DNA of 64,000 nt, taken from positions 38,449,148 through 38,513,147 of the forward strand of contig NC_090706.1 of assembly GCF_040954835.1 (NCBI RefSeq). Direction: 5' to 3'. Numbering within the stretch: position 1 is the first letter of the stretch; every line of letters starts with the position of its first letter. Below, piece by piece: positions 1-12,000 of the stretch. A program made the translations under genes and the position numbers. A model generated the notes under the pieces. It did not search any database, was not told the DNA's origin, and saw only the letters and a list, made by a program, of their open reading frames with translations. Source of the stretch: Lepisosteus oculatus. Taxonomy: Eukaryota; Chordata; Actinopteri; Semionotiformes; Lepisosteidae.

Positions 1-55
1 TACCGGGAAGAGGAGCAGATAGTGGACTCGGCTGACTTTCGGATCCTCAAGAAGA
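1..55 (+). CDS. MYOT: MYOT upstream exon, middle of an N-terminal Ig domain (partial)
   Basis: Reads from base 1 in frame as YREEEQIVDSADFRILKK plus one base, followed by a GTAAGC donor at 56. This is the middle strand region of an I-set Ig domain; the cysteine and tryptophan of its first half must lie before base 1. The hanging A joins AG at 535 to make Lys. Confidence 0.75.
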
Positions 56-3000
56 GTAAGCAGGATCACTGAACCTGATTGTGCCCTCCGAAACACAGGC
101 TGGCTGACTAGTTGGTTGGTTGGTTGGTTGGCTGGCTGGCTGGTTGATTGGTTAGCTAGTTGTGAGGTTTAACAAGCAATTACTATTTCCAGTGTGTTAA
201 AATATCCAAATGAAATTATTCTTATCAGTTGTGAAAGCCCCTCAATCAGAGCTTTCTGCCAAAGCTGGTTTGGTATTAAACACAGTGACCTCTCTCCTCT
301 TTTTCAGAAGCCAGTTCTGTATCGGTACCTGGTGAGTGAGCATCACAATTTTTTCTCAAAAATATCGAGGGAAACAAAATGGGGAATATGATCCAATCAG
401 CTGGTGATTTGACACCTTGAGGTGTCTATGATGAGGTCTTGGATAAAATCAACATTTTGTTTTTAAATTGTACATTAGCATTGTGCTAAAAGGGTTATGC
501 ATCCAGCTCATAGCGTCTCTGTTTCTGTCCCCAGAGGAGGTCTGCACTCTGGTTATTACAGAGGCTTTCCCAGAGGACTCTGGGATGTTTAAGTGTGTGG
601 CAGGCAATCAGTATGGCACAGTGTCCTGCAGTGCGCTGCTGGATGTCTACTCAGGTAAATACAGGCCCTCTCTGCTCATTGGTATTGAACTGCTAACTCC
701 TCTGTGTAAAGTCAGCAGCTATGGCAGTCTTCTGTATACAGTATACTGTACATGTCCAGCTGATTAATACTTCAGCTTTTTCCAGAAAAATATGTTAAAC
801 TTCCAAATATTATAACCTGTCTTTTCCTAAAACATCCCAGACTTGCTGCCTTAGATATTAACAAATCCACCCTTCGCATGCAATTAGAGTCTACTATATA
901 CATCTGTTGTGTGAGTTTAGAGTGAACTGTACACATCGTTGCTGAAATCACATTTGCTTACAACATAAGAGCAGGAAATATTATACCGGAAATATCTACT
1001 GTTTTGTTTTATTTGGAATGCAGTTACAAGTTCTTTCATCATTTACACTACTTTTTGCTCAGGAAATACATTTCTCTAGCATATCGCAGCACATAAATCA
1101 CACTAGTGAATCAAAACTAGAACTGTAATATATATATATATGCCTGTCTTACTTCATACTTTACAAAATGCTGGCAAAAAGGTTTTGATGAGTGGATGAT
1201 GTTGATATTAATAGTTTATGCTTTGTGTTAGTGTTGTAGGATAGGGGTTACAGGTTAGGGTTGTTCCATGTACTATTAATTGGATCAGCCTAACTTGCTT
1301 TGTACTGACTGACACCCTCTCTCTCAGGACAGCAGTTCTATTGACCAAGAATCTCTGCTTTCCAGGGCTATTTGAGTCTCTTTTACGTGAAAAGCCCACA
1401 TGAAATTACTCTCAGTGTCTGAAAAACGATTGTGTGTGAGTTGAGCTCGTGTCGCGGGGAGGAAAGAGCCCTGCTGCGCTCCAGACCTGTCTGTGTGATC
1501 GCCCACAGGCCTGGAGGAGGTGCTGGCCCACGAGGAGACCACCAGCTCTCCTGCAGAACCTCTCCCCGACACCCTGCCCTCCTTCCCGCATGGCGCAGTG
1601 GAGATCCCGCCCCCAGAGTGGCCAGACAGCCCCGAGGAGGACAGCGAGCCCTGTGCGGACCCCTGCTCGGAAGGGTGAGACCACCGGCCTGATTCCCCGT
1701 GGCGCGCGCTGGTACCTCTGCAGGGGAGCTGGGTGCCTCCTCAGTACAGTACAGAGTTCCAGGTGTAACCCTGGCCCCCACCCTGTCCTCAGCAGCGACC
1801 AGAGAGTCCGCTGCTCCGGGAGCATTGTTCTGTTGCAATCAGAAGGATGTCCAGACCAGTGCGCCAGTGTATTGCCAGTGGACACGGGGCTGCAGGCGGT
1901 GCCTTCTTTGTAAAGAGAAGTTAAATAGAGGTCCTGAATATTTGGCGATGAATGCATAGTTTGTTAGAGTAGGGCTATTAACTCCAGTGTCCTGGTTAAA
2001 TTGAATGCTGCGATCAGGTGCCCCCTTAATCCAATTGGTAACGCAAATTCTCGTTTCTCCACGGGGTTCTGCTCTGCACTGAGGCTGCTGGTGCGGAGAG
2101 GTTCCGGCCCGCGGTTCTGTGGTGGATGAAACTGGCTCTTTGGAATGAAGGACGCTGTTTACCTGCGAGGAATTACGTGTTTACCGGATCGGCCCGTAGT
2201 TTTGTAGTGTTGCCAGAAGAGGGAGCCACTAAAACACATCTGAAGAGTGAAATTACTTTCTGCGAGAGATATAGCAATCGGTTTCCCTGGTACTGCTCAT
2301 GTCAGGAATAGAACACCCACCCATTTTCAGTCCACTTTTCCTGGTGGGTTTTTCGTACAAATTAAAAATGCAAAACTCTATAACCGTTCATTGTTGATTC
2401 AATTCAATATAAAGTAACGAACTATGTGAACATAGTAAGAGGCAAGACTTTGCCTCTTGACTGCGTTTTAAAAATACATTACGTAAATTTAAATTTAATA
2501 CATTTTTTTCTCGTCAAGCGGTATTGTGTCTGTATTGAAAATGAGCTACAGTCACTAATGTGCTAAATATCAAAGGAAAGAAAATGGTTAAAGCTAATTA
2601 TCATTAAGGGTGTGTTATCAGTTAAAATCTTTATGCCTTGTGTACTTCATACCACAGTGTACACATAATGATGTAAAAATTTTAGTGGAGTTTTATTTGA
2701 AAAATTCCCTATTTTCCCCACAATCACTTTCTGTTTGAAGAACTGAAAGCGTAGTTGGGAATTAACCTGGAACTGATACCAGAGAAACCACTTTTATGGT
2801 TTCAATAGAAAGACGAAATATCTGCCTTGTCTTGGTATCGGTTTGTCTGAGAGAGTGCTCACTGTTCGGATTTGAAATGGCCAGAAGAATAACTAACACA
2901 TTGAACACGGCATGTGCGCAACAATGTTGGGAAATTGAAAAGCTATTTCTGATTTAAGTTACGAAACTAAACAAGTACGTCAGGACCTAATATTATTAAT

Positions 3001-6000
3001 AAGAGTACTAGTATTTTATTACTGTTAAGTACTAGTACTATTCGCAATGAAAGTAACAGCACAGCTAGGTTACCCTAGGTTTTAGACTAACCTAAAATGC
3101 AGTGAAACAACTTGTTTTTTTTTATCTGACTGATTATTTCTAAAAGCAATTAAGAGGGGGTGCGGCTAGCGACCTGTTGGGTGATGTTGCAAAGTAAACG
3201 ATACACGTATAAATAGATCATCCACATTGAGCTGACGGCGTGCGAAGACGCCTCCTGAGCTCAGAAAACTGGAGAACGACGTGGGTATCAGCGGGTGTCC
3301 CCCTCCCACGTCACCACCCGAGCTGCAGCGAATAAGAGGAGCAGAGTCGGGGCTGTCCGACCGCCTATCCACCCAGCTGCTGTGAGCTCGTCCGAGCTGC
3401 AGCGCTTCATGCTTTGTTCGTCCAGACGCGCTAGCTGTTGTTAGCAGAGTATCCGCGGAGGTGAGCTCAGGTAAGCCGGTGTGTTGGTTCTTCAACCAGT
3501 GTGCTCACAGAGGGAGGGATAAGCGGATCGCTGGAGAGCAGACTGTAGTGTTTCCTGCGTGAACAGGTGGTCTTGGATTGATCTCTGTTCTCTTCGGATA
3601 CTTGCAGGGGGAAAAGTGAACAAGTTCACCGATTGAATGGTGGGTCCCTTGTCTGCAATGTTTTTGAGGCTTGAAGGTGTTCAGTGTCGGCTTTCTGGGT
3701 ATTTTCGGAACTTGTTTTGAAACAAGTGTTGAGCACTTCAAGGACCTTCTTGGGGAAAGTAATGCTGCCTTTTTTGAAAAAATCGAATCCATTATCGGCT
3801 TTCACTGTGATAATGGGATGGTGGACAAACTTTCGCGTGTCGCGCCAAATTGCGGGAGATGTTCAGGCTTCACAGTTAACTGGACCGGGCGATGTTCTTG
3901 TTTTTGGAAATTGGAGCAATTTCATTTGCTAAATTGCTGTCGTACAGTAGTCTTCTGAAAACTCATACCGTGCAGTTTAAACATTTATCTTTTTGAAAAT
4001 GACTCAGAGTATTTTTCTTAAGCAATTGGATTCGAAATCGTTCAAAATGATAAATAAGGATTAATACAAAAGGCAGCGGTCTATTCCAGGACCGTCTTCT
4101 ATTTAACACCGTCTAGTTTGCACAGCGGTCAGTGAGTGTGAATAGGTGCTTGCAGCGCTCTGGAATGCGTGATGTCATGGAATTGTGTGTCTTCCAGTCT
4201 TTTCATTCCCCTAGCGCAGTTCCCAGAACAGAACTGGACGTATTATTTCCTAGGTATGTGATACAGTCATTGTTATAAGCTCTCGCTAGACAGGCGTTCT
4301 CGGATTTCCTCGTGTGTTGATTTTTTTTTGTTTGTACTTGTAGCTAGTAAATCCCGAAACCCGGGTTCAAACTGAAGGGCAACACATCTTATTCTCATTC
4401 CTGCACATCCGTTAGGCCTGGGAGAGTCCGAGTCAGGTCTGTGCTAAGGGCAGTGGACTCTACTCTTTGAAATAAAGGCACATGCAGAGGCTACTACTGT
4501 ACTTGTCACTACCGAGAATTAAACCTTGGTGTGGCGTTTCTCTGGATGCCGCAGTCTTCTGAGAGCTCCGAGTCTGTGCCACCTCTCCAGTCCTGCTGCT
4601 GTACAGTATATAGAACCTGCCTTGGCTAGACTCCTGTCGCTGTGGTCACTGGTCAGAGAAGAGAATCTACAGGTCTTTCCCTGGCTAGGGGATTTCATCT
4701 TGGGGCTCCATCTCGGTTTGTTTTGGTCGCCGGAGAAAGGCGCAGGGAGTGTGTGTGTCTGGAGAAGGGGCTGGGTGGGCTTCCTGGGAGAGAACGGGGT
4801 AGACCCTAGGGAGGAGCTGTAAGGAATACCAGCGGTAGCTCAGTCTCTTTCAATAGAGCCAGTGTCTGTGTTCTGTGCTCTCTGTTTCCCAGGCATTCTC
4901 TGCCCCAGTTGCATAAATGGGTACACGGGGTTTGTGTGAGACAGCAGGAGCTCCTGCTATTCTGTCGGGACCTTTTGTGTCGGCTGCAAGCCTGGGATAA
5001 AGACCCTGTGTTTTCTCCCTTGCCTGTTTTCAGAGACTTTGTTCAGTTTTAATTGATAAGATGAGAGACCTAGTGCCTTTTTGGTTGTGTGTAAACTCTG
5101 GTTGGACCAAATGAAGATCCATAGCATTTACCCTTAAATGCATAACGATGTTTTTGGTTTCTTGATTCTATCCTGTGTCATGTTAAACGCTTCAGAATTC
5201 AGCATTAAGGGCACATGACAAACATATGTGCACTGTACCTTACAAACTCCCATCTCATCGTCTTTCAGCACGCAGGCGTATTAAGTTTAGTGATGTAACT
5301 GAAATGCACAGGGATTTAGGAAACATTTCTGTCCCCCCGGGTTGGCTTAGGCTACAATTACAGGTTCGATGCAAGGGGATCAAAGTGTGTAGTTTGCTTT
5401 TACCCACAATCCCCCGGTGTCAGAGCAGTGTGCGTCATACAGGACCACTGAGATGGTCTGCACCTGCTGGGCACTGTCAGATGCCTTTCCTGGCTCCACT
5501 AAAGTGCCATAGGCTCTAAAAAGGGATATGAACATTTCTTTCCGTTCCTGGTGCTTTTTTTTTTCCCCCTCCCAGTGCTCACTCATTGTTTCGTGCCCAT
5601 GAAATAAAGGGGATATTTATGAACTGCAGCCAACATAACCCGCTGACAGATTAGAGCCTGAATTACTTGAGATTCTTCCGTTTTCAATTCCCAGATATCC
5701 TATACATGTCCTGCACCCCCGGTGCCATCTGGGTTTTTCATCCAGATCGCTTTTTTTATTCTATAATTATTTACTTTAAAACATTTTTTCTAAAGCACAC
5801 TTAAGAACGTACTGTAAGACAGACTGCTGACGAGATGGAGCGGGCACTTTCGGCAGTGCTCACTTGGTGGTTAATTAGCTACTCCTCCCTTTTGTGTATC
5901 CTCTGCCAGTTTTGATGTGGCTGTAACAGAAGCTAGACCATTGGTACTGATCAGAAACAAATACCTAGACATGCATGCCTTACCTTGAATTCTTATGGCT

Positions 6001-9000
6001 TGTACTTTGTGGATTAACCTTTTTGCAAGGGACTTTATCAAAGGATTTCTGGAATTCTCAGAAATGTCAGACTTAAGTGGTATCCTCTTCCTTGTTGCTT
6101 GTTTAACTTGCAGAAATTCTATTACAATACTTTTGTTTCTAGATCCATGTTGTAGAGAATGTCCGTGTCTGACACAAGATGAAGCTCTGTAGATTCCAAA
6201 GGTTCCCAAAGTACTCCTTTTGTAACAGCAAACCAATGCCATCCTCCAGTGGAGTGCAGCACCCACCTGGATAATAGATTAGTTATTTTGCACCAGCAGC
6301 CCCACTGCACAGTAGATCAGGGGGAAGCCTATTGAATTAAGGGGAAACGCTAGGGAGTACAGGTCAGGTTAAGGTGTATCTAGGATACCAGAGTTAACAA
6401 CCCTTGTGAACGTACTGTAAATGATGGGGTGTTGGTTGAAGCGCAATCCAGATTGGTTTTGGAATAGGAGTCCCACGTACCGTCTTCCGGTTTTCAGTCA
6501 CAGATGTGTGCTATAATTGCCTATGAAAGAATTGTGGGATTGTTGTCTCCACAGGTGTACAGAGCAGTGGCAGTGCACTGGTACCCCAGCAGAAGAGCAG
6601 CACCGCCCTGCCCTCGGTGAAAGCAGGGTACCTCCCCCAGCCTGCACGCTACCCTCACAGCGGGCCGAGGAGCCAGCCAGCCCCCGCCACCCCAGCAGCC
6701 AGCGAGACCCTCCGGGCGACATGAGCATGGCCGACTTCCCCTCATTCTCCCCCACATCCTACCCGCCCAGCGCCTTCAACTACGAACGGCCGCGCCACTT
6801 CATCCAGGCTCAGCCGAGGTTCCAGGCCCCGTCCTACGAGAGCCTGCAGCCCCGCCCCCCCCAAGCCTCCGCCGCCTTCCCCAACGGGCACAGGGCCTCC
6901 CCCTCGTCCTCCACCCTCAGCTCTCCCGTCTCCACGCCGTCCTCCTCCCTCGGCTCTCCCCGAGAGCCCCCCGCGCCCCGGCCGGCCTCCCCGTCTCGTG
7001 GCCCCATGAAGTCCAGCATCACCCTGGTGCCCAGGGTCTGCGCTGGTGCCCCCTCTCAGTCTCCAGCTGCCTTCATCAGCTCTGTCCTGCCTTGTCCGGC
7101 AGCTTCCCAGTCCATGCCAGCCTCCGTCCCCCCACCGAGACCCCCTTCCCCTGCGTACTCTCCGCGCTCTCCCACTCCCCCAAGACTCTCCCCTCCTGTG
7201 CCCCAGAGTGCCTCTGGCCAGCCTGCGTCCTTGCCCGCTAATCACAGACCAGCTCCAGCAGTGGAAACGTAAGTAGTGCCTCTCCTCTCCTCTCCTTTGC
7301 ATGCTTTCGTGCTCACTGCTCGGTGTTAGAAGTGCCAGGCATCAGAATCTGTTCCTGTTCCGTGATTTTTAAACCGTCTGCCACTCCCGATCCGGAAGTC
7401 CGACCTGGGGTGTGCTTATCTGGGTTTCAGAACTCCTCTGTGGACTTGACCTAGAGGTGATCTGGTTGTCCCTTCGGTCACCGGTAACCTCTGGCCTGTC
7501 TACCCCCCCCCCCCATCCCTCCGTATAGCTTCCCAAGACAGATCCTGAAGAAGAAGAGCCCCCGGCCTGCCTCCCACACTACGGACGAGGAGATCCAGGG
7601 TTCCAAGGACGCCCTGATCCAGGACCTGGAGAAGAAACTGCGCTGCAAGGAGGCGCGGAGAAGGAACGGCAGCCAGGTGCGTCCTCTCCCTGCCCTCCGC
7701 CCGCCCCTCCTCGTTCTTCCCCATCTTCCCATGCGAGTGGGTCATTTTCCGGTGCTTTTCCCAAGTGCCCACTATCCCACGTCCTACGTAAAGCGTTGAT
7801 GTTCTCAAGCTGGTCAAATTAATCGTTTCTGTACAAAAAAAACAATGTGGTTTTGCTAGTATTCAATTTTGCAGTTTTCCTCATTGAAATTAATCTTTAA
7901 ACATTTTAGGGGAGTATATTCTTGGTGGGCTGACTCTTACTTTGCTTTCAGTGCTGATGTTTAGCGAAAGCGTACAACCCACAATCATCAGTACCAGCTC
8001 AGCAAAGAGCAAACTACAAGATGTCTCTGAAATCTGATCTCTCAAACCCTGTCCTTGTTGTGCTAAGTGGGCTCCAGCTGACTTGGCAGTGCTCTTGAGT
8101 GCTTTCATTTTTTCCTGGTTTCTCTGTTGTGGACTTGAATGGCAGTGAGAGTAACCTAGCCTGTGCCCTAGGCTGTAGAGCAGCCGAATGACCTTTTCGG
8201 CAGCTGTCCTTGCCTCCCACCGGTCAGCGGGTCAAGGGGGGTATCCGTGCAGGCCCTGACCTGGTCTTCGCTGTCCCCTGACAGAAGCTGACCTATGAGG
8301 AACGGATGGCGCGCCGGCTGCTGGGTCCGGACAGCGCTGCCTCCGTGTTTGACATCGAGGGCTCCCAGGACTCGCAGACAGAGGTACAGTAGGGAGATGT
8401 CCCTCCTGCCGGCAGTGGTCTGGTCAGAATGGAATCGCAGAAGAATGTGACGACAGTCTTGACAGGTTTTTCAGGATTGTTGAGAGACTGGACTGCAATA
8501 CTTCAAATACTGTGTGTTTTCAGGCTCAGTGTGGGTAGAAGCCCTTTATGGTTAAATATATGCCATAAAGAATAGCAAGATCATTTTTATTGTCCCTCAG
8601 CATGAAGTTTTTTATGGACGCTCATTGCTTCTGTACTTCTGAATGCGTAAGGTTATTGGGATGTCTTTATCTCTTAGAATCCGGTCAGGTAAAATTGCTA
8701 CTTTTGCTCAGTAGCTGGGTAGGTAGTTCACATACAGTACGATGGTGCTTTGCATGCATCCAGCTGACATTTTTATACCTTTTCTCACTCTTGTTTCTAC
8801 AGCAAAATTCACCAGACAGAAAACACACCAGCCAAGGACAACAGCGGTAAATGTTTACCTGTTTATTACTTGCCTCATAATTGCAAAAGGGGCGATTTTT
8901 TTAAAAATCTGTATCCAATTCAGGGTAATCTGTTCTTGACAACGATGCCAACAGTTTTTTATTAAAAATAATTGTAAGTCGAGGCACATTTTTGCAGGAC

Positions 9001-12000
9001 AACTTTTTTTTTTGTATCAAGCCAAGTGGAGCAAGAAATACAATTCCCATTGCACAGCAGTTTGGCTCGGAGTGCGGGCTATGTAGTGATCTCCACTTCA
9101 CGTCCAGAGGGCCACAGTCTGCCAGATTTGATAAGAAACCTGTAGAAAAGTAAAGAGCTGGATGCGTTGGTAATACGGGCAAAGTTTAGCGAACAGTGAG
9201 CTTTTAAAAACCCTTCTGGTCCGGGACTGTTGCCACCTTCTGTTTGTCTTGTGCATGTTGTACCTAATCGAGTGGGGGGAATGGCAAAAAATTCAAGTTA
9301 AAACTATATAACTATCGAGGAGTAACTACTCCACATGTGACAATAAGCCTGAATTATCCAGAGCTTGCGGGTGGCATTGACGCACAGGCCTCCAAACACT
9401 CTGCAGGTGGATCTGATACACTGCAGGACTGTAATCCTCTCCTCCTTCTGGAGCGCCGAAGCCCTAAAGGCTTTAGGGGGAACTCGGGCTCCTCAAAGGT
9501 TAAAAATTTGGGATACCAAGCCAGAACACCCTGCAGCTCTCCAGGACTGGGGGTCACGGCTATAGGGCCTTTCCCCCCTCCCCGCATGTCTAAAGGTATA
9601 ACGCGCTGATCCTCTTCTCCAGTTGCAAGCTGGGCTCCTCTCCATGGCTGGCAGTACTGCAGCCCTATTGCGCTGCTGCCATTAGACGTCACTGGCTCCA
9701 TTCCCTGAGCAGAGATGTAACCTCGACAATTATAGAACAGTAAAATGACCCACTGTGACCTCTCTAGTCTCACTGTAAGACACTTGAGAAGTCGTCAATA
9801 ACACTTGATAAACAGTGTCCCTCTCGTTTGCAGTGTGCAGGAGGGTTTTCTTGAACTGTGCCTGCCATGCTGTCAGTATCCAAAAACCTTTCCTTTTATT
9901 AGTTCTAAAAATAGTTTGCACTTATTCTGCCCTGTTTATTTGTATGACTGCAAACCGTGTTATACGATGTGTTGTGAGGTTACCAGGCTTTCACAGTGTG
10001 CCCAACTAAGGTTTACAAGGAAACCAGTAAAGTAGAGGCTAATTGCACTCTGAAAAGCTGATGCAGACTGCTGAGCCTTCACCTTTAGGTGTGCAAAAGA
10101 GAAAAGCAGATAAATGTACGTTTATGCTCATCATCCGTTTACCCTTCAAGAGCAGCAGTCAGACAGTCTTAAAATCGGATTTAGAAGAGGGGCTGGTTTC
10201 TCAATACAGGATTTGGGGTGAAACCCTGGGTGACCCCTGTTAAAACTCCCGGTGTGGGCCAGATGGGTTCTTCCAGAGGCCTGTCGTGATCCTGCTGCAC
10301 AATCAACAGATTAACTTGTGTTACTCAGTACCTATTTTCACTAGTGCAGCAGGACAGGGGAACCATTTGTGAAGAGAAGGGTCTCAAATTCTGTTTCTCA
10401 AGAATCTAGTCTTTTTTTTTTTTTTTTTCCCTGAGCAGTCAATTAACCCGATTATACATCTATAGAAAATATAGGATTTTTTGTCAAGTTCTTTTATGGG
10501 TGATTACTTGAAACATTCATATCCATTACATGTACAGCTACCTGTAAAATGCCTCTTGGTGTTGGAAGTAAAGAGTTTTGGACTAACTGCTGTACGGAAG
10601 GAAGGCTTGAGTTGAAGCTCTAAGCTCCTTCTTCCCGGCACAGGAACATGCCCGAGTCGGGGTCGGAGGACCCCGAGACTGCCTCCATCCAGGAGAAGTG
10701 CTATGCACCCCGCTTCCTGCAGGTGCCCCAAGACCTCACTGTGGAAGAGGGCCGCTTCTGCAGAATTGATTTCAAGGTAGGCCTGGCCCGCTGCCTTCGT
10801 GTGAAGTTTCTCAGTGTTTTGCCGTGAAGTGTTGAAGGGTGTGAGGCACCAAGCAGCACCAAGCATGTTGAAATGGGTGCCCTGCGGGAGGAAGCATTTT
10901 CATCTTTAATGTTTGAATTCACTCTTCATGCATTTCTTCTCTTCAGTACCTGATCTGCATCTAGTCCTTCCTCCATCTGCCATTAACTCTGTCCGTCCGC
11001 TGACGGCCAGTCGCCCCAAATCTGCAGCTGATTCCTGTGGTGTGTGGAAAGAGCAGTAAGGAATTAACTTTGGAAGGGCTTCCTAGAACAAAAGATCAGG
11101 AGAGAGGAGAATCCTCATACCATGCTTACAGAGCAGAATAAAGTGAATGCATGCTTTGTGAGAAGCAGAATTTTCTAATGTGTTAGATTTGGCAAAAGAG
11201 ATCTGCAGGGGACGTTGGCTGTATCCCTGTAAGGGAACAACTAGGGCAGTGGTCCCCGATCCTGGCCTGGTGACCCACACTCCTGCCGGTTTTCATTCCA
11301 GCCCACCTTCATCAGAGCTTTGGAGCATTAATTCACCAAGCGGGTTGTCTGAATATTTGTAAGTTTGGCATTTCATGTTTCTTGTGAAATCTAATTGTTA
11401 AAGACCACCCCCAACATGTTGAACGGAACCTAGCAGGAGTGTGGACCTCCAGGAGCCTCATCAGGAAGCCCCGCAGTAGAGACAGCGCCCCCTCCTGGAC
11501 CAGCGCTGGTCTAACAGGGGTGGTTTGCTTGCAGGTGGGGGGGCTGCCCACCCCAGACGTGTCCTGGTATTTAAACGGGAAGCTCATTGGCCCTGACGAC
11601 TACCACAAGATGCTGGTGTGCGAGAAGGGCGTGCACTCCTTCATCATCGAGATCGTGACCGTGCACCACGCCGGCGAGTACGAGTGTGTGGCCCGAAACC
11701 GCGCAGGGGAGAGCCGCTTCACCCTGCACCTCAGCGTCATCGGTGAGCCGCTCGCTGGGGTCCGTTGTCCACATCCTCGCCCCGTACAGCGCTGCCTTTA
11801 TACTCTCATTCTAGTGATCGGGGTATGCTCTAGTAGGCCCTGCAATATGAAGTATCATACCACCGTACACCTTTCTCTTCTGTATGTTTTAAGCTTGTTT
11901 GTATTTGTAGTATAGTTAGGGTCTTTATTTTTTCCTCCCATGACATTCCTTTGGCCATTTCAGATTCCCACTAAAGTGCTCTTAATTACATAGAGTTAAG

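Larger units (their letters stand above)
1675..6554 (+). other. MYOT: MYOT 4.9-kb intron containing the internal promoter
   Basis: Apart from the TATA promoter and candidate noncoding exon at 3208-3470, I see no coding exon here. The longest open frames (3671-3958, 4526-4822, 5226-5519) have no recognisable family and no plausible splice context. The region around 2400-3150 is AT-rich. Confidence 0.6.

Noticed and set aside
1383-1957. Long overlapping open frames on both strands
   Set aside because: They are shadows of the GC-rich MYOT linker exon; only the phase-matched ATG-less frame fits the splice sites.
6742-7302. 186-codon open frame on the - strand
   Set aside because: Gly/Arg-rich shadow of the Ser/Pro-rich MYOT exon, with no own features.
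8846-10644. Missing third Ig exon as in palladin
   Set aside because: Exons 8803-8846 and 10644-10776 join in phase, and no Ig-like frame was seen between them.
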